NCBI RefSeq assembly: GCF_910592395.1
Contig: NC_088311.1
Location: 18,976,501-19,036,500 of the forward strand
Direction: 5' to 3'
DNA length: 60,000 bases
DNA from: Lineus longissimus
Taxonomy: Eukaryota > Nemertea > Pilidiophora > Heteronemertea > Lineidae
Made by a program: the position numbers and the translations under genes. Positions 43,866-55,800 of this stretch are shown one piece after another. Below the pieces are notes generated by a model. It saw nothing but the letters and a program-made list of their open reading frames with translations. It was not told the origin of the DNA and searched no databases. The first letter of the stretch is position 1; every line of letters starts with the position of its first letter.

Positions 43866-46800
43866 TCATAATTCGTCATGCGCCGGGTCCTTTTGTTCTG
43901 GTTGCGCGACTTTGTCACACGAGGCTGGAGTATTGAAATCAAAGGCGTATTCGCACCGATTTGGCTCGGACGCACTGACCACTTCGTTCACTAAACCACA
44001 GTGGAATGAAACCTGAAAAGGGCAGGAGAACAAGGTGAACATAAATTAGTAGAACCTCTATATTAAGGACACCCTCCGGACTGACGAATGCTGTCCATAA
44101 TAGAGAGGTGTCACGGTTAGAGAAGGCAAGTTGAATGGAAACAACAACTTTTGGTGTAAAACTAGTGGGCTTAATAGAGAGGGTGTCCTGAAAAGGCAGG
44201 GAGAGAACACGGTCAAACATGGTGAAAATAATTCAGTAGGACCTCTCTATTAGGGACACCCTTTGGGACTCACAAATGTTGTCCATTAAAGAAAGGTGTC
44301 CTGATTAGAGAAGACAAATTGAATGTAAACACTCTGAAAAGGATGTTGGGGAGGGGAGTGAAACACTTGCACTCAAAGCGCTACAGATATTTGTGAGGTG
44401 TTGGGTTGGCTTATCTGAGGTACCCATTAATAGTAGCAGGAACAGTTGCATACATTGCCACAGCCCATCACAAATCAAACCTTAGTCCCTATCAGCAGAG
44501 ACAAAAAAAGACTGACAATGTAACTTACCACCGCAAATAAAACCTTAGTCCCTATCAGCAGAGACAAAAAAAGACTGACAATGTAACTTACCACCGCAAA
44601 TCAAACCTTAGTCCCTATCAGCAGAGACAAAAAAAGACTGACAATGTAACTTACCACCGCAAATCAAACCTTAGTCCCTATCAGCAGAGACAAAAAAGAC
44701 TGACAATGTAACTTACCACCGCAAATCAAACCTTAGTCCCTATCAGCAGAGACAAAAAGACTGACAATGTAACTTACCACCGCAAATCAAACCTTAGTCC
44801 CTATCAGCAGAGACAAAAAAAGACTGACAATGTAACTTACCACCGCAAATCAAACCTTAGTCCCTATCAGCAGAGACAAAAAAAGACTGACAATGTAACT
44901 TAACACCGCAAATAAAACCTTAGTCCCTATCAGCAGAGACAAAAAAAGACTGACAATGTAACTTACCACCGCAAATCAAACCTTAGTCCCTATCAGCAGA
45001 CAAAAAAGACTGACAATGTAACTTACCACCGCAAATCAAACCTTAGTCCCTATAAGCAGAGACAAAAAAGACTGACAATGTAACTTACCACCACGGACCT
45101 GTCAGGCCCATTCCAGCAGTTCTGGCCGCCGGTATATTTTTGTTTAATATATTTGTCGTTTTCTGGACCAGCCCATTCTCCCCAGGAACTGAAACAAACA
45201 AAGAAATAATGTAAAGATTGTATTAAGATTATAGACATCGCTAACTGCCAAATCTTCATGCATTCCGTGTATTTACCTCGAAGCATGATAATCAAAATCA
45301 AATTTTTTTGATGATTGGAAAAACAAAGGGGCTTTCATGATGAAAAGGATATTTTCTTCTTCAGAAAAATTATTATCAGTACCTCCCCGATTCACCCCTT
45401 TTAAACAAGAGGCCCAAAAGTCTGGTGCTCAGCTGCAATCAAGTCAAAAGCAAGGGAAAACACTGCGTACACATAGCATCTATATCAGGGCAAGTAAAGA
45501 ACTTTTTATTTGAATGTGAGGAACCTTTGAATAGCATGTGAAAAACTAATCCTTAGCTGAAGACGGTCTCCCGGCCAGAGGTGACAATTGGTGCCTAACT
45601 TTGAAACTGATGTCATCCTTACCCGAGGCTAGTCTCGCCACCCCCATTTTTAGATCGCTGGGATGTACGATCGTATGGACATAACTTGTAGATATATTCT
45701 CTATCTGTATATTCAAAACATTGCCCTTTCAGCGGATAAAATTGATTTTTCGGCCCAAAATCTGACTTCAGTAACTTCTCTATGCCCCTGAAAATGAAGA
45801 AGATTGATTTTGTAGAAACACACCGCTGGAAACTGAAATGTTTATCTGGGCATGGTATTTCCCTCAATAATGTGGTTGTATTGCCATCGAGGACAAACTC
45901 ACTTGATATTTTGGAGGAAAAAACACTGTGGAAAACACGAATAAATCATGTTTCTGTATGTTCTCCTCAGACAAAACAACAAGAAGTTTTGCTTGCATTG
46001 TGAAATTCATGAAACTCACATCAAATGCAGTGCAAACCTACTGTCATGCTCAAGCAACCGAATACTGTGATTCAATTCCGTTACAAACCAGACTGTCATA
46101 ACATACAGTCTTAACTAAAGTAGATCCTCTCTCAGCGGACAACCTCTCTATTAAGGACACTAGTTTTGGTCCCAATTTGGTTGTTTCCATTCAATTTGAC
46201 CTCTCTTATCAGGACACCTCTCTATTAAGGACTGCACTTGTCAGTCTCGAGGGTGTCCTTAATAGAGAGGTTCTACTGTACTCCATTCTGATACAATCAT
46301 TCTTTTCGGAAACAAGACTCCAAACTCACTCTAATTCTCGCTTGATCTCGTCGACTCTATTGTTGACTTCATCATAATCTGATCTAGCCTTATCGGCAGC
46401 TGAAATACACATGGACATTTACAATTACCACTTGAAACGGACAGTTGGTGACCATTGGTTAAGTCACATACCTCACGTTTCTTTCTGTCCTCTGGTGAAT
46501 TAACAGAGAAGCACAATGCTTGAATGAAAGCAATGTATTTATACATGATCAAGGTTTCATTCAGAGGGGGGGACATATCTCCCGATTAATTGGGCATGGG
46601 GGATACATTTGTATATCCCCCCCCATCATCGTGATTAATTAAGTTTTTGAAATGTATGTTTAAAAGTCACAAGTGGCATTTTGAGATACTAAGAAGCAGA
46701 TTTAGCATTTCAGGTGTCATATTCTAAAAAAATAAATAAATTTTTCTTTGTCCCCATGAAAAAAATCTTGGCGGAAACCCTGAATTTTTGCACCAATCAT

Positions 46801-49800
46801 ATATTGGTAAAGGTTTTAATCCACTGAGAACGAAAATTGATCTCGATTTAGAAAAGTCAAATTCACAAAGACTTACAGCAAGTTGGGATATCCAACGCTT
46901 TTATCAAGTGTCTGTTGGTACTCTACCGTAGAAAATCATTCTATGCATGTAGAATGTACATGCACTGTAGCATGTAGAATGTACATGCACTGTAGCATGT
47001 AGAATGTACATGCACTGTAGCATGTAGAATGTACATGCACTGTAGGCAAGGTAGCAGCAGGTCAAATTTATGTACCCGGTAATAAAACCAAAAGTAAGGT
47101 AGTCAGCGCTAACATTTAAACGCATCATTCTTTTAGGACAGATCACTCACTGGTGGCGTCAGCTGACTGCTCTGTTCCAAGAGCGTTCAAGGGCATTCAA
47201 GGCATTCATAGGCCTATTTCAATATCAAGCCTACCTTCTATTAAAGCCTTTGTTGCCTCGTCATAATCTGGCATTTGATCTTCGGGTCTCTCTTCGTCGG
47301 GCGTCGGTTTTTCTTCTTCCTTCTCTTCTTTCATCTAGAAATAATGAAGAAGGTAAATAAACATGATCACAACAAATTTTGTAAAAACCAAATATCTTTG
47401 ATTCAACAAGTACAAAACTCTGCTTAGGTAAGAAACATGGATACCTGGCTGTTTGATGCAACATCCCAACTAATGGGGTTTTTGACAGGGCAGGCCAATT
47501 CAACTTTTCAACACTGTGGGCCACCCGGCCACACAAAAAGGTTCATAATCCACCTGATTTAGAAAAAGGCAGTAGTTGCAGTTAGTGTGTAGATATTTCA
47601 ACGAAATATTTGCAAAATCAAAACATTTGAGGCAGCATGCAGCATGCAGAAGCAAAATTCAAATTCATGCAGGAGAATAGCTAACTAAGTAAGAGAGAGC
47701 TAGTCACTGATTCACAAGTAACTGTTACAGCCAAAAAGGCCAGTATTTTAACCTGCCGACTACATGTACTTCCGCCTGGCACTTATAAAGTTCCTTTTTA
47801 AACTGAAGCTCCAACACCACCATGACAAAGCTCTTGCAAAATAAAAAGCAAGCAAAGATTTTCCAAAGTGAAAATCAAAACAAAATCTATCAACTATGAG
47901 GGAAAAGGCAGCGGACAAGATATGAGGGCACAACTCAACTAGTCCTATCAAAGCGCAACCGGAACCCCAAACCAGCACTTCCCACAAAAACAAACTGAAG
48001 AGGCACAGACTGTATCGAAGGGTTAAAGCTAGTGGAGAAGCGTTCCACATAGGCCTCATTACTACTAGTACAGGCAAAATAAGCCTCATGCCCTTTCTGC
48101 CGACTTATATGCATCGACACAGTATTTCTTTCAAATCATGCAGGAACAGGGCTTCAGATATATGTTAACAGGGTATACAGTACTGGTTAGATGACACCTG
48201 AATGTTAGGCATGCTTTTTGGTATTATTTTTAGTACAACTCAGTCTTCGTTTACCTTTTATTTTCGTATTTACAGATAATAGCAAATATATAATATGGCC
48301 GTGAAAAAGCTTAAAAGTGCCTGTTTCACAAAGCCGCGAAAAAAAAATGGCCGCAGATATTTTCTGGATTTACAGTATGCTGGTGTGAAGGTGTGATCAT
48401 TTGCGAGCGTCGAAAATTATCATAACTGTCAGAATCTAGTAACATGGGCATCAATGGAGACCTTTTAATCATCACTTTCTGATGGTACCATTTTCGTCAT
48501 AAATGATTTCGGAAACTTTTGCAAAAAATCTCACTCATCCTTCAAAGTTTAACCCTTACATTTTTTCAGCAGACGGCACCATGTGCTGACTGTGAATTGT
48601 GATAATGAAAAGGAGAGCGAACTTTTATCAGAATGGTCGAAACTACTTTAAGTGTGTCGCCATCTATACTATCAGATGAAACTAATAATCCCCGAGTGTG
48701 CTTGGCATTTTCATAGAGTGAAGTGCCAGTGAATTAACATTTTAGTAGGACTAGGGCATGACGTGCATACTGGTCAAGGTGCCATGTATTCAACGTGCTA
48801 TGAACGTCACCTGTAGCGAAAGGGTTTAGGCAAATAAATAAATAGAGACCGCAATTTCTTTAATCTTGATGAGATTAATACTATATTAAATGATTTATGT
48901 GTAAACTAAATTCTACAGACACCTGAGACTGAATAATTTGTTGATGGCCAATATAATATCTGTATAAACAAGTTCAATTGAGTATCACTGGTAATTAGTT
49001 GTGGCATTCGCTGCCTGTTTCTAAATTGTTTTAAAATGTTCTTCCATCTATTTATTTTTCTCACTGCACAATACAGCACTGCACTCTGTTGAATGTACTA
49101 TTATGTACGATTAAATAAATAAATAAATAAATATCTGAAGCCCTGCAGGGTCTAAGCCAGGTCTAATAGGGAGGAGACTATAAACCCAAACCTCGGGATG
49201 TGTATCTGGATGGTCGAAGTCATCCTCATCGTCATCATCATCGTCATGATAATCATCACGCTTTTCGTGATCCGCGGGAGGAACATCGAACGGACCAGTT
49301 GGGATGTGGGTGGTTTCAGGAGGGGGGGTCTTAACCTGCAAGGAGCAAGTTCCAATTGGCTGGAGTCAAGCTTCAGACTGACCTAAGGCCATATTTTACA
49401 ATTTATTGGCTATCATCCTTTTTTTCAAACAAGAAATGATCAGCAAAAGCACCAAACCAACACCTTGTTTCAGCTTTTTCGAAAACGTGTTGGATTCAAC
49501 TTGCATTTTACTTACAAATTTTTGAGTTGCTCATTGGTTCTTTTTGCCAAATAAAATTTGACTCAGGCTGTTTTGTTGTTGACGAGTTAAGTCAGGCTGG
49601 GATGATCACCAACTTATTTATTTCATATGGCCCAAGCTCCAAGAACAAAACTGTCAGCTAAACTCAGCTGACACTAAAAATAACCCAGTTGACTATTAAA
49701 TTGTCAATAGCTGCACCGGGAGAGGGGAATAAGATGCTAACTTCTGTTACCCCAGATTTCCAACACCATAATCTCGACAGTAGTGAATTCCTAGCCCAAG

Positions 49801-52800
49801 GAAATAAACTCATGCTCTGGAAAAAAATGTAACAACCGCGAAAGAGTGATTTGTTTCCCTTTTTGCCATAGTTTTAAATATAGGGGATCGAGCGCTGTGG
49901 CACAGTGGAATTGTTCAACTTGTGATCAGAAGATTATGGGTAACATCGCTTGGTCAGTGCCAGTCTGCATACTCTCAACTGGCCTGAAATGGCCAAGAGT
50001 AGCAACTGGTCTCACTTTCTGGTTTCCACTGAAAGCTTTTTCTAGATTGATACAGTGATCATTGTGTCCCAAAAGTTGGGGTTTTTTGTCGGATGATTTA
50101 CAAGACACGCACCACTATGCAACATTTCTTCAATCTTCTCTTTAGAAAATAATTCAGGATAAACTTGATACAAAAGCTACATGTATGTACAATACTAAAG
50201 TAAGAACACAAAATAAGGCAAATAAAACCACTGATGAAAAAAATTACGTCTGCAAAAATCGAGCAACGTCTAAACTGCCACTAATACCATTTGAACAAAA
50301 GATCACCATTCTGGAACAAGGACTGGGAAGGACTTCAGAAACAACAGATTCTTTTTTCGAGTTGCTTTCAGGTGACTTGCACATACCACAGCTCAATTTG
50401 TTATCAGCAAAAATGATATGAACCGAGCCCTATACTTTTGTAACCAGGTATGGCCAAGAGGAAATAACGTAGGAGGGAGGTTCTTAGGATACAGGCAGCA
50501 ACGTGTCTTCAGTAAATCATTTTAAATAACGTTCCCAAACAGAATCGACATTAAATGAAATTGTTGCCGCTACATGTTAAATTCGTCCTAATCATAATTG
50601 CACTGATATGTAACCAAGCAGTGCATCAACTGGGCAATGAGGCTCCTCAAGAGACCTTGACTTTACGTCGGTAGGACAATGTAAACAGCTAAGAATTTCT
50701 AACAGCAGATGCCGCCCCCCTATCCATAAAAAAGGCTTTAAATTGACCATAAAATTTTTCAAAACACCATAATTTTTTTTTTAAAGGCAGTGCACGCCCA
50801 CTGTGTTTCCAGTTACATGAAGTCGTCAATGGGGTCTCTCCAGTCTTACATGACGTGAAAACTATCTCACTTGTACGACATCAAACATGACCAAGTGCCA
50901 TTACTTGCATATTTATCAACCTCAGATGGCCAGTTCAACACCCCAGCTCCTGCCTATAGTCCCCCTAAACCATTTAACTAGAAGTTAACAATGGAAAGAC
51001 CAACAGAATAAAGCAACTCCAGCATTGCCTCACCTCTACATTCTCCTCTGACTCCTTACTGCCAGGCTTCTGGTAAATCTGTTTGATACTTGGCCACACC
51101 TTTTCCTGGAATGTTGTCATGTCGACTTGGTCATTTTCTTCAAGGTATTCCTGGAAAAACGATGTCGTTTTTGAGTATGGCGTGGGGATGGATGACATTG
51201 ATCCAACCGGCAAATCAGTGAGATTTTGATGCATAGTTACCTGGTTTTCATTGCATATAATGTTGGATCCGGGAGATCAACATGGAAAAGTGAATGGCCC
51301 TTTACGGAACACAATCCCATATCCTCAAGTTAAAACACCAGTTATCAGTTAATACTGATTTACCAAAAGGTAACCAGAATACTCTAGCTTCACTGATCTA
51401 AGACCGCTGCGATAACTATGAAAAGGCCAAGCCTGAACGTGATGTCATAACAATCAGACAACACCATGGAACGTCCCATCGGGAATGGATTAGCATTATG
51501 AGAATGCTGTGATTGGAAGTTTTTTCAAGTTTTTCTTCTTTTGGTTTTTGCTGATCACCAAAAATGTGAAATGAAAACGCACACGAAAGGTTCTTGATTA
51601 ACAGTACTGTAAACAACGAAATTACAGAGGTGTTTTATTTTTGGCAGATTTTGCAGAAAAATTGAAAAGAAAGTTTTTGTAATCTGCCAAATTTATGAAA
51701 AAGTTTCATCTTTTAGAATTTTATGAATAACAAAAATAAAAAGATGCACAAATTTGGTAGCTTACAGCATATATTTCAAACAGATGAAAATCACTCATGA
51801 GCACAAGAATACCTTCGCTTCCTCTTCATTCACTACACCATCACCGCTAATATCAAATTCTAAATGTGTCTTCATTTCATCGAGAGATACTCTGGAAAAT
51901 TGAGTAAAAGTTCTATGACATTTCTAACAGGAAATCTCTAGAAAATTCCCAGACTCCTGATGCTATCATGCTGAAAAAGTTCCAAACCATACCAGGAGAT
52001 TTCAAGGAGTGCAGTTTAGGGCTCATGTCAATTTTTTTCTGGATATTGTTTTTCTCAAATTCGAGTTCAATTTTCAAATTTTTGAACAAACGAAGTAAGC
52101 TTTTACCAAACTAACGAATTTAGATATATTCATAAATTGGTTGTCATCGTTTAAGACCCGGTTACACCAATGGAAGGACGCTATTCAAAATCAACAACAA
52201 AAATTCTTCCTTTTCTGCACTCAGTTCAATCTCCTGGCAAGGTCTTTGTAACAGTATCCCTCCGGTTTATACCTTGGCTTCCTGAGGGGTGAATTCACCA
52301 TCTAAATCCTTGTCCAATTCAGTGTGTTTGAGTAATTCTTCTTCAGTAACACTGCAACCAACCACATCAAAAACAATCAGATTAGAAGGAAAACAGTTCT
52401 CCCACTTTTTGACGTGTCTGATATTAGCAATATAGGACAACAATTTTTTACCAAAAACAGTGATGTATGTATTCATTTCTGATTTTTTTTACTATTTTTC
52501 TACTTTTTTACGATTAATGGAAATTAAGATGAATTTCCGACTCTGACTCAGTTTTGAGGTACACTGCAGTAACAAACATGTTGGAGGTTAACTGGAGATG
52601 TCTTGAGATGGCTGTCTAATTCAGTCTCAAAGCTGAGTTGCAGTTAAAAGTTCATCTTAACTTCTAAATATTGCCTCTGTTCAAAAACGTTCTCAAACAT
52701 AGAATCTCCAAAAGAGGCTAGCCCGTGAGTGGCAAGTACAGTAATTGTGTTTGTCGATATTGTCAATCTAACATGCCTAATGTTATCACCGGACTGCAAT

Positions 52801-55800
52801 CAAGTTAAGATGACAGAACCTTTAAACATTAGAGACTACATGTATCTCTTTCTCACGATATTTACTGAATGAATATAACTTCTTTTTGCCAAATCATCAC
52901 AGTTGTTCAGTAACTGTAAATCGAATTCCACTTCACCTAATATACATAGCAGTTTTACTTGAGATGACAGAACCATTTTATTGAAGACCATAATTTTTCT
53001 CATAACATTCTCGCAATAAATACTATTCATTTTTTGTCAAATCATCCCAGTCTGTCTAATCTATCAAATTGAATTCCACAATTTTCAACTCAAACAGCAG
53101 TTTTACTTACAGGCTATCACCATTTGTGTCGATTTCCTGGAATGCAGTGCTTGCTCGGATTTTCTCCAACTCAGCTTCTCTCTCCGCCTTTAAATCTGAA
53201 ATGGACAAGACAGAAAGCCCTCAATTAAAAATTCAGATTGCTGAAGTTAGTTTCAGACCATACAAGACCAAAGTGCTGCGCAAACTAGCGATTTAAATTA
53301 CAGCTACTTGCGATTATGATCACTGTTGTTTGCAACAAAAAGATCTCTCCTCTGCGAATAAAACTGGTTATCGCTGGGTTTGATATTGATTGCAGGTCGC
53401 TGCGATGGTCACTGTGACAACCAATTTTTGTTGCAAGTAAATACAAGTGCAATGACCACCGCTAACGAGGGATTATCATTGCATGCGATTTAAATCACAG
53501 GTATCAGCGCTTTATCATGGATATACATGTATTCTAATACGAAGATATGGAAAGCTTGTAGGCCATTGTGGTCTGGTATGTCAAAGTGATGGCCTACAAT
53601 CTCAGTGCGGTTGCACCTGGTGATCTGGTATAAAGACAGCTGTAGAAATGTTTCTGAAATCAACAATGATGGTTTCGTTTGTTTTGCCAGCATATTGCGT
53701 TAAACATCCATTACATTGAATTCAATCAATGACATGATGACTTTGACAACAGATGTTGTTTGTATTGTATGACTTGAACATGGTACATGTCCATGGCTGC
53801 GGTGTCTCATCATACCAAGCATGTCACGGGGGGGGGAGGGGGAGGGGGGCAGGCAGCAGGGTTCTCCAGTGTTTTCTCAAGGCGGGGTAGTATCCTTGGT
53901 ATTGAGGAAGTTTTGCCAGTGTGCAACACAAGGTAGGGTGGCCAGCAAGGTTGGGTGGCCCTTTAGAAACTGCTTACAAAATTCGAGAGCATAGGGCGGC
54001 TGCTTCCAAGGTAGGGTGGTAAGCTGCTAAAGTCAGGTGAGACGCCCTGACAAATGGCCTCGTGGAGCACACTGAGACAGGACAGCGAGTCTGTGTTATG
54101 CTTATGGTTGAGTCAGAAAGTGAGAGACTGACGAAGTTATTTGAACATGGATTATTTTAAAACTTTCTAGTTCAGAAAATGTTTCTGGCTCTAGGGCTGT
54201 TCATTTATGAAGTTGACATCATCAAGTACAGGTTAACTCCAGAACTTGGTGCTCTGGTTGGGACAAGCAGAGGGTATGGCATTGGGGTAGGGATGAAAAT
54301 GATAGAAGGACACATCTTGTTGCAAAGGTAACCAAGTTAAAATGTCTCACCATCCCAAGCTTTCCTATGTTTTTCTTTTGCTTCGATTTCAGGAGTCTCA
54401 GCCTCCTCCTTTGCCTCTGAAATAAAGGACCAAAAAGTTTTAAAGTGAAAGCCTCCTTTAATTTTAGCAGACATCTCAATTTAAAGGCACCTTCAAATAA
54501 GGACGCAGGTTTTGGACCCAATTTGACCTCTCTAATCAGGACGCCTCCCTATTAAGAACAGACAGTGCTTGTTTGTCCCCACAGTGTCCTTAATAGAGAG
54601 GTTCTACTGTATATGATAGAGGTACAAGAATAGATGGTCAAGTTATGTCTGAAAAGTCAATAAAAGCGTAAGCACCTTCTAACATACAACATTCTCATGA
54701 GCACTGTACATTTCTTCCTCAGCCTTATCAAGAAACCTTTCTGTCCTAACCAAAGAGCGCACATACTGTGTTAGTATCACCGGTCTGGCCTCGAACACAC
54801 AAACTTCTGATCTCAAGTCAGATGCTCTTCCCATGTGCCATGACATTTACACTACCCATAGCTTATGTGTTCTTGTCAATACCAGGCTTCCTTCATTTCT
54901 AAAGCCTCAAAATACTCATTCATACGACGTGCTTAATGATAAACTGGTGCATCAGTGACTAGGTTCTTCGGTTGAAATTCGTTGTATTGACACCAAACGA
55001 GTATCGACACTGGCCAACGTCACTCACTTGGTGAGTCTGGCAGCAGCACTCCCATTGTCGTGCTTGCTTGGAACAGACTTGAGGAGAAAGCCTGGAAATG
55101 GCGTTTTCCCATTCATCAGACACTCTACTTACTTTTAACTTCTTCAAGCTTGGACTCTAATTCCATCCTTTCTTTTTCTAATGTTTCTATATTATTCTAC
55201 AAAAGAAAGCATAAATAAAAACATACTGTTAGCGGCAATTTTTCCCAAATCCATGAATAGCCCTTTCAAGTACAAGGGCCTCTCAATTACATGATTCCTA
55301 CACCGTATAACGGTGTAGGCCGTACAGGATGTCCCCAAATTGGTCTTTCTTTCATTTTTTTTTTTTTTAATAATATGACCCCCCTGAAGCGTTTTTTGAC
55401 CCCTTACATAACCAAATCTCATCCAAATGGCCTAATTTTATAGTTTTACCCTAAAATTATGATTTTTCAGGTGTATGTGGTGATATCAGTCACTAACTTT
55501 GATTTATGACGTCGCTGTTCAGGCAAATTGGCGCAATGAAATGTCCCCAAATTAAGCTAAAAAGCAAAAAAAACATGTCCCCCAAAATAGGCTAAAAAAA
55601 TACAGGGTGTACAGGTCTCCTCGTAATTGAAAGGCCTGGAGGGCCCATGCTAAGTAGGCCTGATGTAATCAAACAGGCTATAAAATGTACAGCTAGCTAT
55701 TCTGCACAGTTTGGTTCTACCAGTATTTCAGATCTTAGCAAATAAAGCACTGGTGTGCATCATGACCCTCGAGTTTTGTACTACACCATACTGCCATGGA

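Noticed and set aside
44477-45038. Repeat units as extra coding exons (acceptor-like CTGATAG, donor GTAAGT)
   Set aside because: The enclosed 20-odd bases give stops or non-family residues in the required phase, while 45089 joins cleanly to 44012.
47100-47200. Possible 12-nt microexon of PRKCSH (CTGACGCCACCA, followed by GTGAGT)
   Set aside because: Direct joining of 47235 to 46399 already gives a continuous, family-like protein (ALIEAADKARS); the microexon is not needed.
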